Assembly (NCBI GenBank): GCA_041595375.1
Contig: JBFHKL010000048.1
Coordinates: 1 to 19,561, forward strand
Direction: 5' to 3'
Origin: Saccharicrinis sp041595375
GTDB taxonomy: Bacteria > Bacteroidota > Bacteroidia > Bacteroidales > Marinilabiliaceae
Length of the DNA stretch: 19,561 bases
Part shown: positions 8,149 through 16,118 of the stretch, in pieces
How the letters are laid out: each line of letters opens with the position of its first letter
Numbering within the stretch: the first letter of the stretch is position 1
Program-made: the position numbers and the translations under genes
Notes under the pieces: model-generated
What the model was told of the DNA's origin: nothing
The model's database searches: none
Seen by the model: the letters and a program-made list of their open reading frames with translations, nothing else

Positions 8149-8174
8149 GAGTAACCTTTTAAGTGTTTACTATC

Positions 8175-8182
8175 CAAACATA
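8175..8182 (-). promoter_or_regulatory. Putative -7 element for the His-rich transporter gene
   Basis: Read on the minus strand this is TATGTTTG, a full match to TAnnTTTG, ending 26 nt before the transporter ATG. The -33 position at 19-nt spacing reads GTG (two of three bases). It would let the transporter and kinase be transcribed separately from mutS2. Confidence 0.42.
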
Positions 8183-8223
8183 TAAAAAAAATATTTATTT
8201 ACACCACCTAACACAGATAATCA

Positions 8224-10767
8224 TCAAATATCTAATTCTACAATAGTTATACCACTGCCTCCATATTGAATATGCTCATCTCTGCAACTTTTCACATGAG
8301 GCATGGTATTAAGCATTTCTCTTAGCATTTTACGCAAAATACCATTCCCTTTACCATGAAGTATCTTCACCGTTTGAACCTCGCACATCACAGCATCATC
8401 CAAATGACTCGTTACCAAAACAATAGCCTCCTCCGCACGTTTACCCCTCACATCAATATCCGGTTTAAAAGTGAGTTTACGCGTTCGCACTTTTTCGGCT
8501 AAATTAGCTCCTAAGCTAAGTTGATTTAAGGAGCGCATGGCCTGCTTTACCTGTTTGTTACTGATTTTTTCTAATCGTGATATCTTTACTTTGGTTATCA
8601 GGTGGCCAAATGCCACTAATGCATTATTTCCGTTCACCTCCATTACTTCACCGGGCAAGGATTGTCCTTCCAGCCTGACCTTGTCTCCCTTTCTGATAAT
8701 ACCATCATCTTTCTCCTCCTTAGTTTTCTGAACTCCTTTTTGAGGGATTTCCATATGAACTTCATCCCCCTTGCTTTGAAGGTCATGATCAGGCTGCAGG
8801 TCATTTTCCTGCTTTCTTTTCTGACGATTTTTAATACGTTCTATCTCCCGATCAATCTTTTGCTTTTGTTTATTATCTGGCTTTTCCAACCGTTCTTTAA
8901 AGGCAGACAATCCTTCTCTGGCCTTCTTCGTCTTCTCTTTCTCGGCCTGACTTTCCTTAATTTCGCGAATGGTGCGTTCAATGCTTTTATTAGCGGAAGC
9001 CATCAACTCCTCAGCTTCTTTACGAGCCTCTTCTAAAATTCTATTGCGTTCTTTTTTGCTCTGCTCCAACTGCATAAGGTATTTTTCATATACATCTTCG
9101 AGCTGCTTATCCTTACGTCGTATATTATCACGTTTTTGTTCCCAGTATCTTTTATCACGTGCTATTTCACGTAAGTGTTTGTCAAAATTAATATGATCTT
9201 CACCAATTTGTTTCTTGGCGCTATCCAACAGATCTTCCGGCAATCCTATTTTACGGGCTATTTCAAAGGCAAAGGAGCTACCGGGCTGCCCAATCACTAA
9301 TTTAAACAAAGGTTTTATCTGATGGGTATCGAACTGCATAGCTCCATTTTCTATACCATCGACTCCTGATGCATAGTGCTTTAGGTTGGTATAGTGAGTG
9401 GTAATTACTCCATTCAAGCCCATTTTATTAAATTCCGTCAACACCGATTCTGCAATTGCACCACCTAAAGCTGGTTCTGTTCCTGTACCAAATTCATCAA
9501 TAAGCACAAGCGTTTCTGGATCTCCATTCTTTAAGAAGTACTTCATGTTCATCAGATGCGAACTATAAGTACTCAAATCATTCTCGATAGATTGCTGGTC
9601 ACCAATATCAATAAATATATGCTTATAAATACCCATTGTACTACGCTCATCCACAGGAACAAGCAAACCACATTGAAACATATATTGTAATAAACCTACT
9701 GTTTGTAAACATACCGACTTTCCTCCTGCATTAGGCCCAGATATCAGCACAATACGCTGTTCCTTATTAAGTTGTATATCCAAAGGAACTACCTCCTTAC
9801 CTTCTGCCGAATTTTGTATATACAACAATGGGTGCATTGCTTCTTCCCAGTTTACTTCGGCATGGTTAACCATATTGGGCAAGCATGCTTTTATTTGCAA
9901 GGCAAATTTAGCTTTAGCCCGAATAAAATCCATAATACCTAAAAAGTCGTATGAAAAAAGCAGATCATCGATATAAGCACGAATACTATCAGAAAATGCC
10001 AGTAAGATACGATGTATCTCTCTACGTTCGGCATATTCAAGTTCTCTTATTTCATTATTTATCTCAACAATCTCAGCAGGCTCAATAAACGAGGTTTTAC
10101 CTGTTGCTGATTCATCATGTATTATACCATTAATCTTCCTTTTATTACCTGCTGGCACAGGAATTACAGCACGCCCATCGCGAATAGCTACATTGGTATC
10201 GGTTTCTACTAAACCTTCTTTTCGAGCATGATTTAATATAGCGGCCATTTTTCGTGAAACACTGCCCTGTTTTTTCACCATCTCATTACGAATGCGCGCT
10301 AACTCAGGCGATGCACTATCTTTTATCTTTCCAAACTTATTTAGGATGCCATCTATTCGTTCAAAAATATATGGGTAAACCATCACTTTGGAGGCAATTT
10401 CGCGCAGGTATGGATAAATATTCTGTTCTTCTTTATTTTTAAAGAACCGAACAATATCTCTTACGGACATTAAAGAGCGACGCAAGTCAAACAATTCCCT
10501 TTCTTCCAGGAACAATCCTTCTACACGAATACGCTGCAAAGGGCCTCTGACATCTATATAATAACTGGTAGGAAATGATGATTCTTCCACACAGATCCGC
10601 TTAAACTCATTGGTTTGGTTAACCCAACGATTCACCACATCGTGCAACGTAACAAAACGCATTTCATTAACGCGTTCTTTCCCTAACGAGCTTAGGCAAT
10701 GCTCCTTCACCAACTCACGAATCCGATCAAAACGGATTTTTTCTTCAAAAAATTCTGGATATATCAA
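8224..10767 (-). CDS. mutS2: Endonuclease MutS2 (Smr-domain MutS paralogue)
   Basis: MutS2 is an ATPase of the MutS family lacking the mismatch-recognition domain. It is linked to suppression of homologous recombination and, in Bacillus, to resolving collided ribosomes. The 847-residue protein shows the MutS lever/clamp region, Walker A GPNAGGKS (about 344-351), Walker B LVLIDEFGTGTEPALGG (about 420-436) and the TTHY motif. A long Lys/Glu-rich coiled coil follows (about 525-660), then a KOW-like basic segment, and a C-terminal Smr domain from residue 770 (DIDVRGKRAEEA, then HGKGNGILR). The start is a TTG at 10765-10767: an in-frame stop lies only two codons upstream (10774-10776), the next Met is residue 36, and the encoded MIYPEFFE matches the family's normal N-terminus. 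It is divergent from the REC-phosphatase gene; the short gap must hold both promoters. Confidence 0.96.
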   Translation of the reverse strand: MIYPEFFEEKIRFDRIRELVKEHCLSSLGKERVNEMRFVTLHDVVNRWVNQTNEFKRICVEESSFPTSYYIDVRGPLQRIRVEGLFLEERELFDLRRSLMSVRDIVRFFKNKEEQNIYPYLREIASKVMVYPYIFERIDGILNKFGKIKDSASPELARIRNEMVKKQGSVSRKMAAILNHARKEGLVETDTNVAIRDGRAVIPVPAGNKRKINGIIHDESATGKTSFIEPAEIVEINNEIRELEYAERREIHRILLAFSDSIRAYIDDLLFSYDFLGIMDFIRAKAKFALQIKACLPNMVNHAEVNWEEAMHPLLYIQNSAEGKEVVPLDIQLNKEQRIVLISGPNAGGKSVCLQTVGLLQYMFQCGLLVPVDERSTMGIYKHIFIDIGDQQSIENDLSTYSSHLMNMKYFLKNGDPETLVLIDEFGTGTEPALGGAIAESVLTEFNKMGLNGVITTHYTNLKHYASGVDGIENGAMQFDTHQIKPLFKLVIGQPGSSFAFEIARKIGLPEDLLDSAKKQIGEDHINFDKHLREIARDKRYWEQKRDNIRRKDKQLEDVYEKYLMQLEQSKKERNRILEEARKEAEELMASANKSIERTIREIKESQAEKEKTKKAREGLSAFKERLEKPDNKQKQKIDREIERIKNRQKRKQENDLQPDHDLQSKGDEVHMEIPQKGVQKTKEEKDDGIIRKGDKVRLEGQSLPGEVMEVNGNNALVAFGHLITKVKISRLEKISNKQVKQAMRSLNQLSLGANLAEKVRTRKLTFKPDIDVRGKRAEEAIVLVTSHLDDAVMCEVQTVKILHGKGNGILRKMLREMLNTMPHVKSCRDEHIQYGGSGITIVELDI

Positions 10768-10868
10768 TGTTACTTAAATTTTCTAAATTAAGATTGGCAA
10801 AAATAGTAAAATTACCCCTTACATCTGTGCATTAATTTCCTTAACTTGAAAAAGATAAAACTTAACTC

Positions 10869-12056
10869 ATGTTTACACCGGAACCACAAAAAATACTTAT
10901 CGTAGATGATTCTCCTGCAAACATATTAGTACTCTGCGATACACTCAAAGAGTATAGTTGCATGGTGGCTAATAATGGAGAAGAGGCATTAAAGATAGCC
11001 AATAGCAACAATAAACCTGACCTTGTATTATTAGATATAATCATGAAGGGGATGAATGGTTACGATGTTTGTTCTAAGCTTAAATCGGACAGTAGAACAA
11101 AAGAAATACCTGTAATTTTTATTACCGGTAAATCAGATCCGGATAGTCTGGTGAAAGGATTTCATGCAGGAGCCGTAGATTTTATTTCCAAGCCCTTTAA
11201 TATTGATGAGTTAAAAGTAAGAGTATCCACCCAACTGAAATACAAAAAATCTCTTGATGACAATGCCCGTTACTTAAAATCGATTGAAGATATTTACGAC
11301 ACCATCACCGACAGCATTTATTATGCGCAACGGATTCAAAATGCCACCCTCCCACATAAGGAGTTTCTGGATACCTTGATGGATGAATATTTTTTAATTT
11401 ACAGACCCCGTGATATTGTAAGTGGCGATTTTTATCTTGCTAATATTATTGAGAACAAACTGCTACTTGTGGCAGCTGATTGTACCGGACATGGGGTACC
11501 TGGAGCACTGATGAGCATGATGAGCATGGCCTTTATTAAGGAAATTATTAATGTGGAACACATATATAAACCAGATAAAATACTGAACAAATTACGAGAT
11601 ACAATTATATCAACTTTTTACACTACAGGTACCGAGGAAATTTCAGATGGCTTAGATGCATCTTTAGTTTTAATTGACCCCGATAAAAACATTATGTATT
11701 TTGCAGGGGCAAACCTTTCCATTTACCTAGTCAGAAACAACGAAATAATTGATTTCAAAGGCAACAGAATGCCCGTAGGCTCTTATCCCCGCCAAATTCC
11801 ATTTTCTTTGCATGAAATTCACTTGCATCATGACGATTGCATCTATTTATTCACAGATGGTTATCAAGATCAATTCGGAGGCGAAAATAACAGAAAAATG
11901 ATGCCTTCCCTTTTCAAGGAAGTCATCCTGAAAAATTCATCCTTTAATATGAAGAAGCAAGGTGAATTTTTACTGCAACACTTTATGAACTGGAAAGGAT
12001 ACAATGAACAGATAGACGACTTGCTTTTAATGGGATACCGATATCTTAAAAAATAA
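10869..12056 (+). CDS. Response regulator with SpoIIE/PP2C serine phosphatase output (RsbU-like)
   Basis: A 395-residue cytoplasmic protein in two halves. Residues 7-125 are a CheY-type receiver with the acidic pair Asp13-Asp14, phospho-acceptor Asp56 (LVLLDIIM), Thr86 and Lys108 (SKPF). After a helical linker (130-165, with the AQRIQNATLP segment typical of the RsbU class) comes a SpoIIE-type PP2C phosphatase, with metal-binding motifs SGDFY (185-189), AADCTGHGVPGALMSMM (202-218), DGLDASL (260-266), LFTDGYQDQFGG (327-338) and IDDLLL (382-387). All key acidic residues are present, so both halves should be active. Such proteins dephosphorylate an anti-sigma-factor antagonist when the receiver is phosphorylated. 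No anti-sigma factor or antagonist gene is adjacent, so targets and the cognate kinase are unknown; the orphan propeller kinase about 3.5 kb away is one candidate. The gene ends at a hairpin. Confidence 0.93.
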   Translation: MFTPEPQKILIVDDSPANILVLCDTLKEYSCMVANNGEEALKIANSNNKPDLVLLDIIMKGMNGYDVCSKLKSDSRTKEIPVIFITGKSDPDSLVKGFHAGAVDFISKPFNIDELKVRVSTQLKYKKSLDDNARYLKSIEDIYDTITDSIYYAQRIQNATLPHKEFLDTLMDEYFLIYRPRDIVSGDFYLANIIENKLLLVAADCTGHGVPGALMSMMSMAFIKEIINVEHIYKPDKILNKLRDTIISTFYTTGTEEISDGLDASLVLIDPDKNIMYFAGANLSIYLVRNNEIIDFKGNRMPVGSYPRQIPFSLHEIHLHHDDCIYLFTDGYQDQFGGENNRKMMPSLFKEVILKNSSFNMKKQGEFLLQHFMNWKGYNEQIDDLLLMGYRYLKK

Positions 12057-12095
12057 GAGGTAGAAGCTAACCTTTCAGTTAACCCCTACCTCTTA
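12045..12095 (-). terminator. Intrinsic terminator of the endonuclease gene, between convergent genes
   Basis: TAAGAGGTAG (12054-12063) and CTACCTCTTA (12086-12095) form a perfect 10-bp stem, extended inside by GCTAAC/GTTAAC pairing with one mismatch. On the minus strand the hairpin is followed by TTTTTT (12045-12053 region), a classic terminator for the endonuclease gene. On the plus strand no T run follows, but the stem begins at the stop codon TAA (12054-12056) of the phosphatase gene and could still mark its mRNA end. Confidence 0.8.
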
Positions 12096-12116
12096 GATCC
12101 TATCTAACACGTATTT

Positions 12117-14027
12117 TTATTCCACCAATAACTTGCTGGTTATTGTTGTTGTTTCTGTTTTAATCTTAATTAAATAAAGTCCCGATGATAGACCTGACAC
12201 ATCTACATTTACTTTGTAGGAAGTATCATTTATATCGAAGTTGGAGATATATACACTGCTACCTTGCATATTAACAATAGTTACATTAACCTGTTGCATT
12301 ACTACATCACTATTGAGTTGAATAGTAGCTGTTGTAGTAGCAGGACTTGGATATACCGTGGCACTCAACTCACTCTCTGCATTTAGGATATCTCCATCAG
12401 CAATATCCGTGGATAGAATGGAATGATAACCAATATAGCTATATTCATCTGTTGCATACTCATCCCATTCATCTGTTGTATAAACAGTATTTGGAGAAAT
12501 AACTGTTGATTTACGCACCAAAGTTACATCCTTTGCAAAGTTATCAGAATCACCTAATTCACCCAGTATGTCAATCAAATCTGTTGATTTAAATAAACCA
12601 ACCACATCATTTCCATTAAAGTTAATTACCGTATTATTGGTTAAATCAGCTTCCGCTTGTATAGTTTCATCCGCAGAACCATGGCATATCACATAAACAT
12701 AACCAGCCTCCAGCGTACCTGATAAAGTAAGCGAATTGCTCCAATCTGTAGCCCCATTAGAAGCTAACTTAAGCGAGTAATCAGATAAATCGACACTTTC
12801 GTCGCTAAAGTTTGCAATTTCAATGGCTTTATTATAGGATGAACCTTCGATATATTCCGATATAAATAAGGCAGTTGCACTACCAACTCCCTCACCACTG
12901 CTTGCATCATCATCACCATCTGAATCTTCGTCAACAGCTGCACTATCATCAGCTTCAGTCCCCAGAGATCCACTAACAATATTACCTATCGCACTGGTTC
13001 CCTCATCGTTATACGCTTTTCCATAATAATAATAACTTATACCTTCAGCCACATCTGTATCCTCGTAGGCATTTGTATTTTGAGATAAATCGGCCAGAAG
13101 CGTATAATTACTTCCATCAGTCGATTTATAAAGATAATACCCTGTTTCGGTAGATAAATCAGACCAAGAAAGGTCTATTACCGTTTCTGTGGTTGATAAA
13201 TCCAAGGTTGGAGATATCGGCGCCGAGGCAGAGGCATCTGCATCAAAACCATAAGCAAGAGCAACATATTCAGGATAATCTACGTAGGGATTTCTGTCAC
13301 CCTGAAATGTTTCAATGGCATCATTACGCGCCAATTCATCATCATCTACAGGGTCATTGAGGTGCCACTGATACAAATCATTCACATCTGCCACATCACT
13401 AATATCATAGGTTAAAGATGAATTATCAGCATACATGGTAAAAAAGTAAAAGATAGCCCTAGCACAGTCGCCTTTGTGATCTTCACGTGGTTCAAAAGTT
13501 GAACTATAATATTCACTATAGGAATCAATATTACTCGAAGGTACTGACGTAACTGAAGTTTCCAGATACATCCACTTTTCAGCACTACTATCATCAATAT
13601 CATCAAAAGGATAGTTAGAGCGCGTGCTATTCCAGTTTTCATAGCTTGGAAACAGATGATGAAGATCGGACTTCATAGGCTCATCTTGTCCAAAAAAACT
13701 TTGAGGAACGGTATGTTCACAGTTTATTGGTGCAGGATAAGTAGTTGTACCCCCATAAGCTGTCTCTACTTCATATCCTGAATAAACGCAGGTTACTACT
13801 CCATCCTGATTATCGATATAATTATACATCATAGCTCTGGCTCCATCTGAACCATCATATCCCAGCTGTACATGTTTATCGTCGTAATAATTTTCTTTTA
13901 GCCAGTCTTTCAAGTCCTCCCCACTTAAATCCTCTGGGGCTGCTGTTTGTGACCAAACATTCATGGAAAGAATTAATGCCAACAATAGTATACCCGACTT
14001 AATTCTGGTTAGCAAACAAATTTTCAT
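12117..14027 (-). CDS. Secreted endonuclease I with FN3-like, lamin-tail and T9SS sorting domains
   Basis: A 636-residue secreted nuclease. Residues 1-26 are a signal peptide (hydrophobic GILLLALILSMNVW, then SQ). Residues 32-260 match endonuclease I (EndA/NucM family, a beta-beta-alpha-metal nuclease that cuts DNA or RNA without strong sequence preference): INCEHTVPQS with catalytic His105, SDLHHLFPS (120-128), NSTRSNYPF (133-141) and REDHKGDCARA (181-191). A fibronectin III-like segment (about 270-355) follows, then a short Asp/Ser-rich acidic linker (about 358-382), a lamin-tail-like domain (387-535, starting LFISEYIEGSSYNKAIEI) and a Por-type T9SS sorting domain (about 555-636, with VYPSP and SSGLYLIKI). 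It is therefore exported by Sec, crosses the outer membrane by type IX secretion and may stay on the surface. Its role, such as nutrient scavenging from DNA, is inferred. It is monocistronic. Confidence 0.94.
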   Translation of the reverse strand: MKICLLTRIKSGILLLALILSMNVWSQTAAPEDLSGEDLKDWLKENYYDDKHVQLGYDGSDGARAMMYNYIDNQDGVVTCVYSGYEVETAYGGTTTYPAPINCEHTVPQSFFGQDEPMKSDLHHLFPSYENWNSTRSNYPFDDIDDSSAEKWMYLETSVTSVPSSNIDSYSEYYSSTFEPREDHKGDCARAIFYFFTMYADNSSLTYDISDVADVNDLYQWHLNDPVDDDELARNDAIETFQGDRNPYVDYPEYVALAYGFDADASASAPISPTLDLSTTETVIDLSWSDLSTETGYYLYKSTDGSNYTLLADLSQNTNAYEDTDVAEGISYYYYGKAYNDEGTSAIGNIVSGSLGTEADDSAAVDEDSDGDDDASSGEGVGSATALFISEYIEGSSYNKAIEIANFSDESVDLSDYSLKLASNGATDWSNSLTLSGTLEAGYVYVICHGSADETIQAEADLTNNTVINFNGNDVVGLFKSTDLIDILGELGDSDNFAKDVTLVRKSTVISPNTVYTTDEWDEYATDEYSYIGYHSILSTDIADGDILNAESELSATVYPSPATTTATIQLNSDVVMQQVNVTIVNMQGSSVYISNFDINDTSYKVNVDVSGLSSGLYLIKIKTETTTITSKLLVE

Positions 14028-14056
14028 AAGATTGATAAGCTTTAATAAATGAAGCT

Positions 14057-14064
14057 CAAATGTA
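14057..14064 (-). promoter_or_regulatory. Putative -7 element for the endonuclease gene
   Basis: On the minus strand this reads TACATTTG, a full match to TAnnTTTG, about 29 nt before the endonuclease start. The usual -33 TTG is not found at 19-nt spacing. Confidence 0.38.
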
Positions 14065-14582
14065 ATCTTACTACCGATTACTGCCTATTACAATTTATAC
14101 ACTAAAGTAAACTTCATATTGAACCCTAAAACTTCTCTAATTTAGCTAAACAATCAATCATTCATTTTTTACTTGACCAACCATATGGTATGAATTTTTA
14201 CATAACTATCTAATTATTAAATTTAAAATGATTATACAATAATAAAATTTATAATTTTTTACTTACATTATTTCTCCAATAGAAAATCCTTGAAAGTAAA
14301 ATATAAATTAAAACAATATTTGACGAAATAACAATTTAATAATATTAACAATATATATTGACCGCTACCCTGCTTTTTAAAATGAATGCCATTGAATTCA
14401 TAGAATAAATGGTTATGTTTATTCTCTTAAACCCATAGTTATCATTTTAGATTTGAAATAACAATTCTTGAATACAGATAGATATATAACTAGTAGTGTT
14501 TTTTGAATAGTTGATAAATAATTGGTGACAGCACGTAAATAGCTGCTTTATCTCTTTACAAACAAACAAGACTATTTTATAG

Positions 14583-14614
14583 AATTGAATAATAGAATAG
14601 GTATTCAATTTTTG
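14583..14614 (+). promoter_or_regulatory. Putative promoter with overlapping 9-bp inverted repeat
   Basis: TTG at 14585-14587 and AATTTTTG at 14607-14614 (seven of eight to TAnnTTTG allowing the first base) are exactly 19 nt apart, the normal Bacteroidota spacing, 28 nt before the ATG of the next gene. A perfect inverted repeat, AATTGAATA (14583-14591) and TATTCAATT (14602-14610) with a 10-base spacer, lies over both boxes. It could be an operator; as RNA it would be a weak, GC-poor hairpin followed by three T. Confidence 0.45.
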
Positions 14615-14642
14615 CTTCCAATCCAACATATAAAGCAAAACA

Positions 14643-16118
14643 ATGGACTTAATCAACGAATTGAGCTATCTTATATCCAGCAATAAAAATTACGATTTAA
14701 ATTCTTTTTTGCCTCCGGAATCGAAAATCAGAAAATTGTATGATTTGGTTATATCTGATCAAATGATAAGCAATGAAGAAGCCGCGCAGCACATTTACAA
14801 TTCCTCGAAATCAGCCAAAAAATATTTAATGCTAAAACGAAATCTTGTAAAAAAATTATCGGATATGGTATTTTTACAGGAATATAAAAACCACGAAAAC
14901 GAAAATTATAAAACAATTGGATTTCAGGCAGAAAAAGAATTAATTGTCGCCAAAAAATTACTTTATCACAATGTTTACCACAATCCTTATAAGATTATCT
15001 CAAAAATTATAACACGTGCCCATAAACATTACCTAATTGATATTGAAGTAAACGCAACCCAATCGCTAAGAACCATTTATGCATTAAAAGGATTCCCCAA
15101 AGAAACCGGTCAATGCGACAAGCGACTAAACGAATTAATTCCCCTCCAAAACATAGCCAACAAAAGCAAAGGTATGTGGGAGATGCTTAGCGCATCAACA
15201 AAATATACTAATTCTCAAACATTACATACGCTAAGTAACTGCCAAAAATATGCTACACAAATTCAGCAGTATCTAGTACAATACGATAGTCCTTTTTTAA
15301 AACTTCATCTCTGCTTTATTAAAATACTGGAATATAAACAAAGCAATTTATATTTACCACTGCTTGAGGAAATACAAAAATTTGAACGCCTACTCAACGA
15401 ACACCCCTCATTAAAAACAAAGAAGCATTGGATAAAGATAAACTATGAATATGCCTATTACTATTATTCTACCAAACAGCTTGATACAGCGCAAAAACAT
15501 ATTACTAAATGTTTAAATGTTTGTGACTACAGGGCTTTTGATAAGTTTGAGGTTCAAATACTCCATTTTAACATTGTTTTTAAAATGAATAAACAAATCC
15601 AAGCAAAGCATATTATACAAGAAGTATATGCTACTAAGCAGTTTGAACTACTCAATACTAAAGACAAGGCAATATGGGCAATCAACCAAATTTACTTAAA
15701 GATAAGCAAATCAAAAAAACACTACGATAAGAGCCCTGAACTTCAATTAGGGAGTGATGATTTTACAAAGCAGACCAAAGGTTTAGCAACAGATAAGTAC
15801 GGATACAATATCATATTACAGATTACCAAATTACTCCTGACACTGCTCGAAAACAAAGTATATTGCGACAACCTGGGAAACAATATGCTTACCTATTATC
15901 ATCGTTATGTTCAGGATATTCATTGCCTAAGGACCAAAAAATTCTTTCATTTGCTAAGCAAAGCAGCGGCATCAGACTTTAACCAGAAAAAAACAGAAGA
16001 GTTTAAAACTCAATTTCACAATCAAATAAAAACTCTTCATCTGAATTACTTCTCCTGTTATGAAATATTACCCTACGAAGAGGTATGGAAACTGATTCTG
16101 CAGCGACCTCTGATCTAA
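14643..16118 (+). CDS. Unrecognised helical, TPR-like cytoplasmic protein
   Basis: A 491-residue protein I cannot assign. It has no signal peptide or membrane helix and is rich in Lys, Leu, Tyr, Gln and Asn, with predicted long helices throughout. The N-terminal 80 residues (SKIRKLYDLVISDQ at 27-40, MISNEEAAQHIY at 41-52, then a basic LKRNLVKKLSDMVF stretch) look like a compact helical, possibly nucleic-acid- or protein-binding module. Residues 261-293 (HWIKINYEYAYYYYSTKQLD... helix-turn-helix) resemble a tetratricopeptide unit, and similar helical pairs occur around 195-255 and 305-345. It contains several scattered Cys but no paired metal-binding motif. Codon use resembles its neighbours. 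It has its own promoter-like boxes and seems monocistronic. Its stop overlaps that of the convergent RDD gene. An orphan Bacteroidota family is likely, but no function should be assumed. Confidence 0.85.
   Translation: MDLINELSYLISSNKNYDLNSFLPPESKIRKLYDLVISDQMISNEEAAQHIYNSSKSAKKYLMLKRNLVKKLSDMVFLQEYKNHENENYKTIGFQAEKELIVAKKLLYHNVYHNPYKIISKIITRAHKHYLIDIEVNATQSLRTIYALKGFPKETGQCDKRLNELIPLQNIANKSKGMWEMLSASTKYTNSQTLHTLSNCQKYATQIQQYLVQYDSPFLKLHLCFIKILEYKQSNLYLPLLEEIQKFERLLNEHPSLKTKKHWIKINYEYAYYYYSTKQLDTAQKHITKCLNVCDYRAFDKFEVQILHFNIVFKMNKQIQAKHIIQEVYATKQFELLNTKDKAIWAINQIYLKISKSKKHYDKSPELQLGSDDFTKQTKGLATDKYGYNIILQITKLLLTLLENKVYCDNLGNNMLTYYHRYVQDIHCLRTKKFFHLLSKAAASDFNQKKTEEFKTQFHNQIKTLHLNYFSCYEILPYEEVWKLILQRPLI

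Larger units (their letters stand above)
14028..14642. other. AT-rich non-coding gap
   Basis: About 615 bases without a believable gene, visibly richer in A and T than the flanking genes. It holds the likely endonuclease promoter at the left end and the likely promoter plus inverted repeat of the 491-residue gene at the right end. A 10-bp palindrome ACCATATGGT lies at 14180-14189. I see no tRNA, rRNA, riboswitch or transposon end. The minus-strand open stretch at 14447-14656 starts with TTG, overlaps the next gene's start and looks fortuitous. A small RNA cannot be excluded. Confidence 0.6.

Noticed and set aside
8662..9036. Plus-strand open frame of 124 codons inside mutS2
   Set aside because: It is antisense to the coiled-coil region of mutS2, is low in complexity (Leu/Phe/Ser) and is a by-product of Lys/Glu-rich codons on the other strand.
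10821..10828. TACATCTG as -7 box for the REC-phosphatase gene
   Set aside because: It misses one fixed base of TAnnTTTG and no TTG lies at the correct spacing, so it is not reported as a promoter.
14447..14656. Minus-strand open frame of 69 codons in the AT-rich gap
   Set aside because: It begins with TTG inside the next gene's coding start, has biased Ile/Leu/Cys content expected from AT-rich DNA and no promoter-like box.
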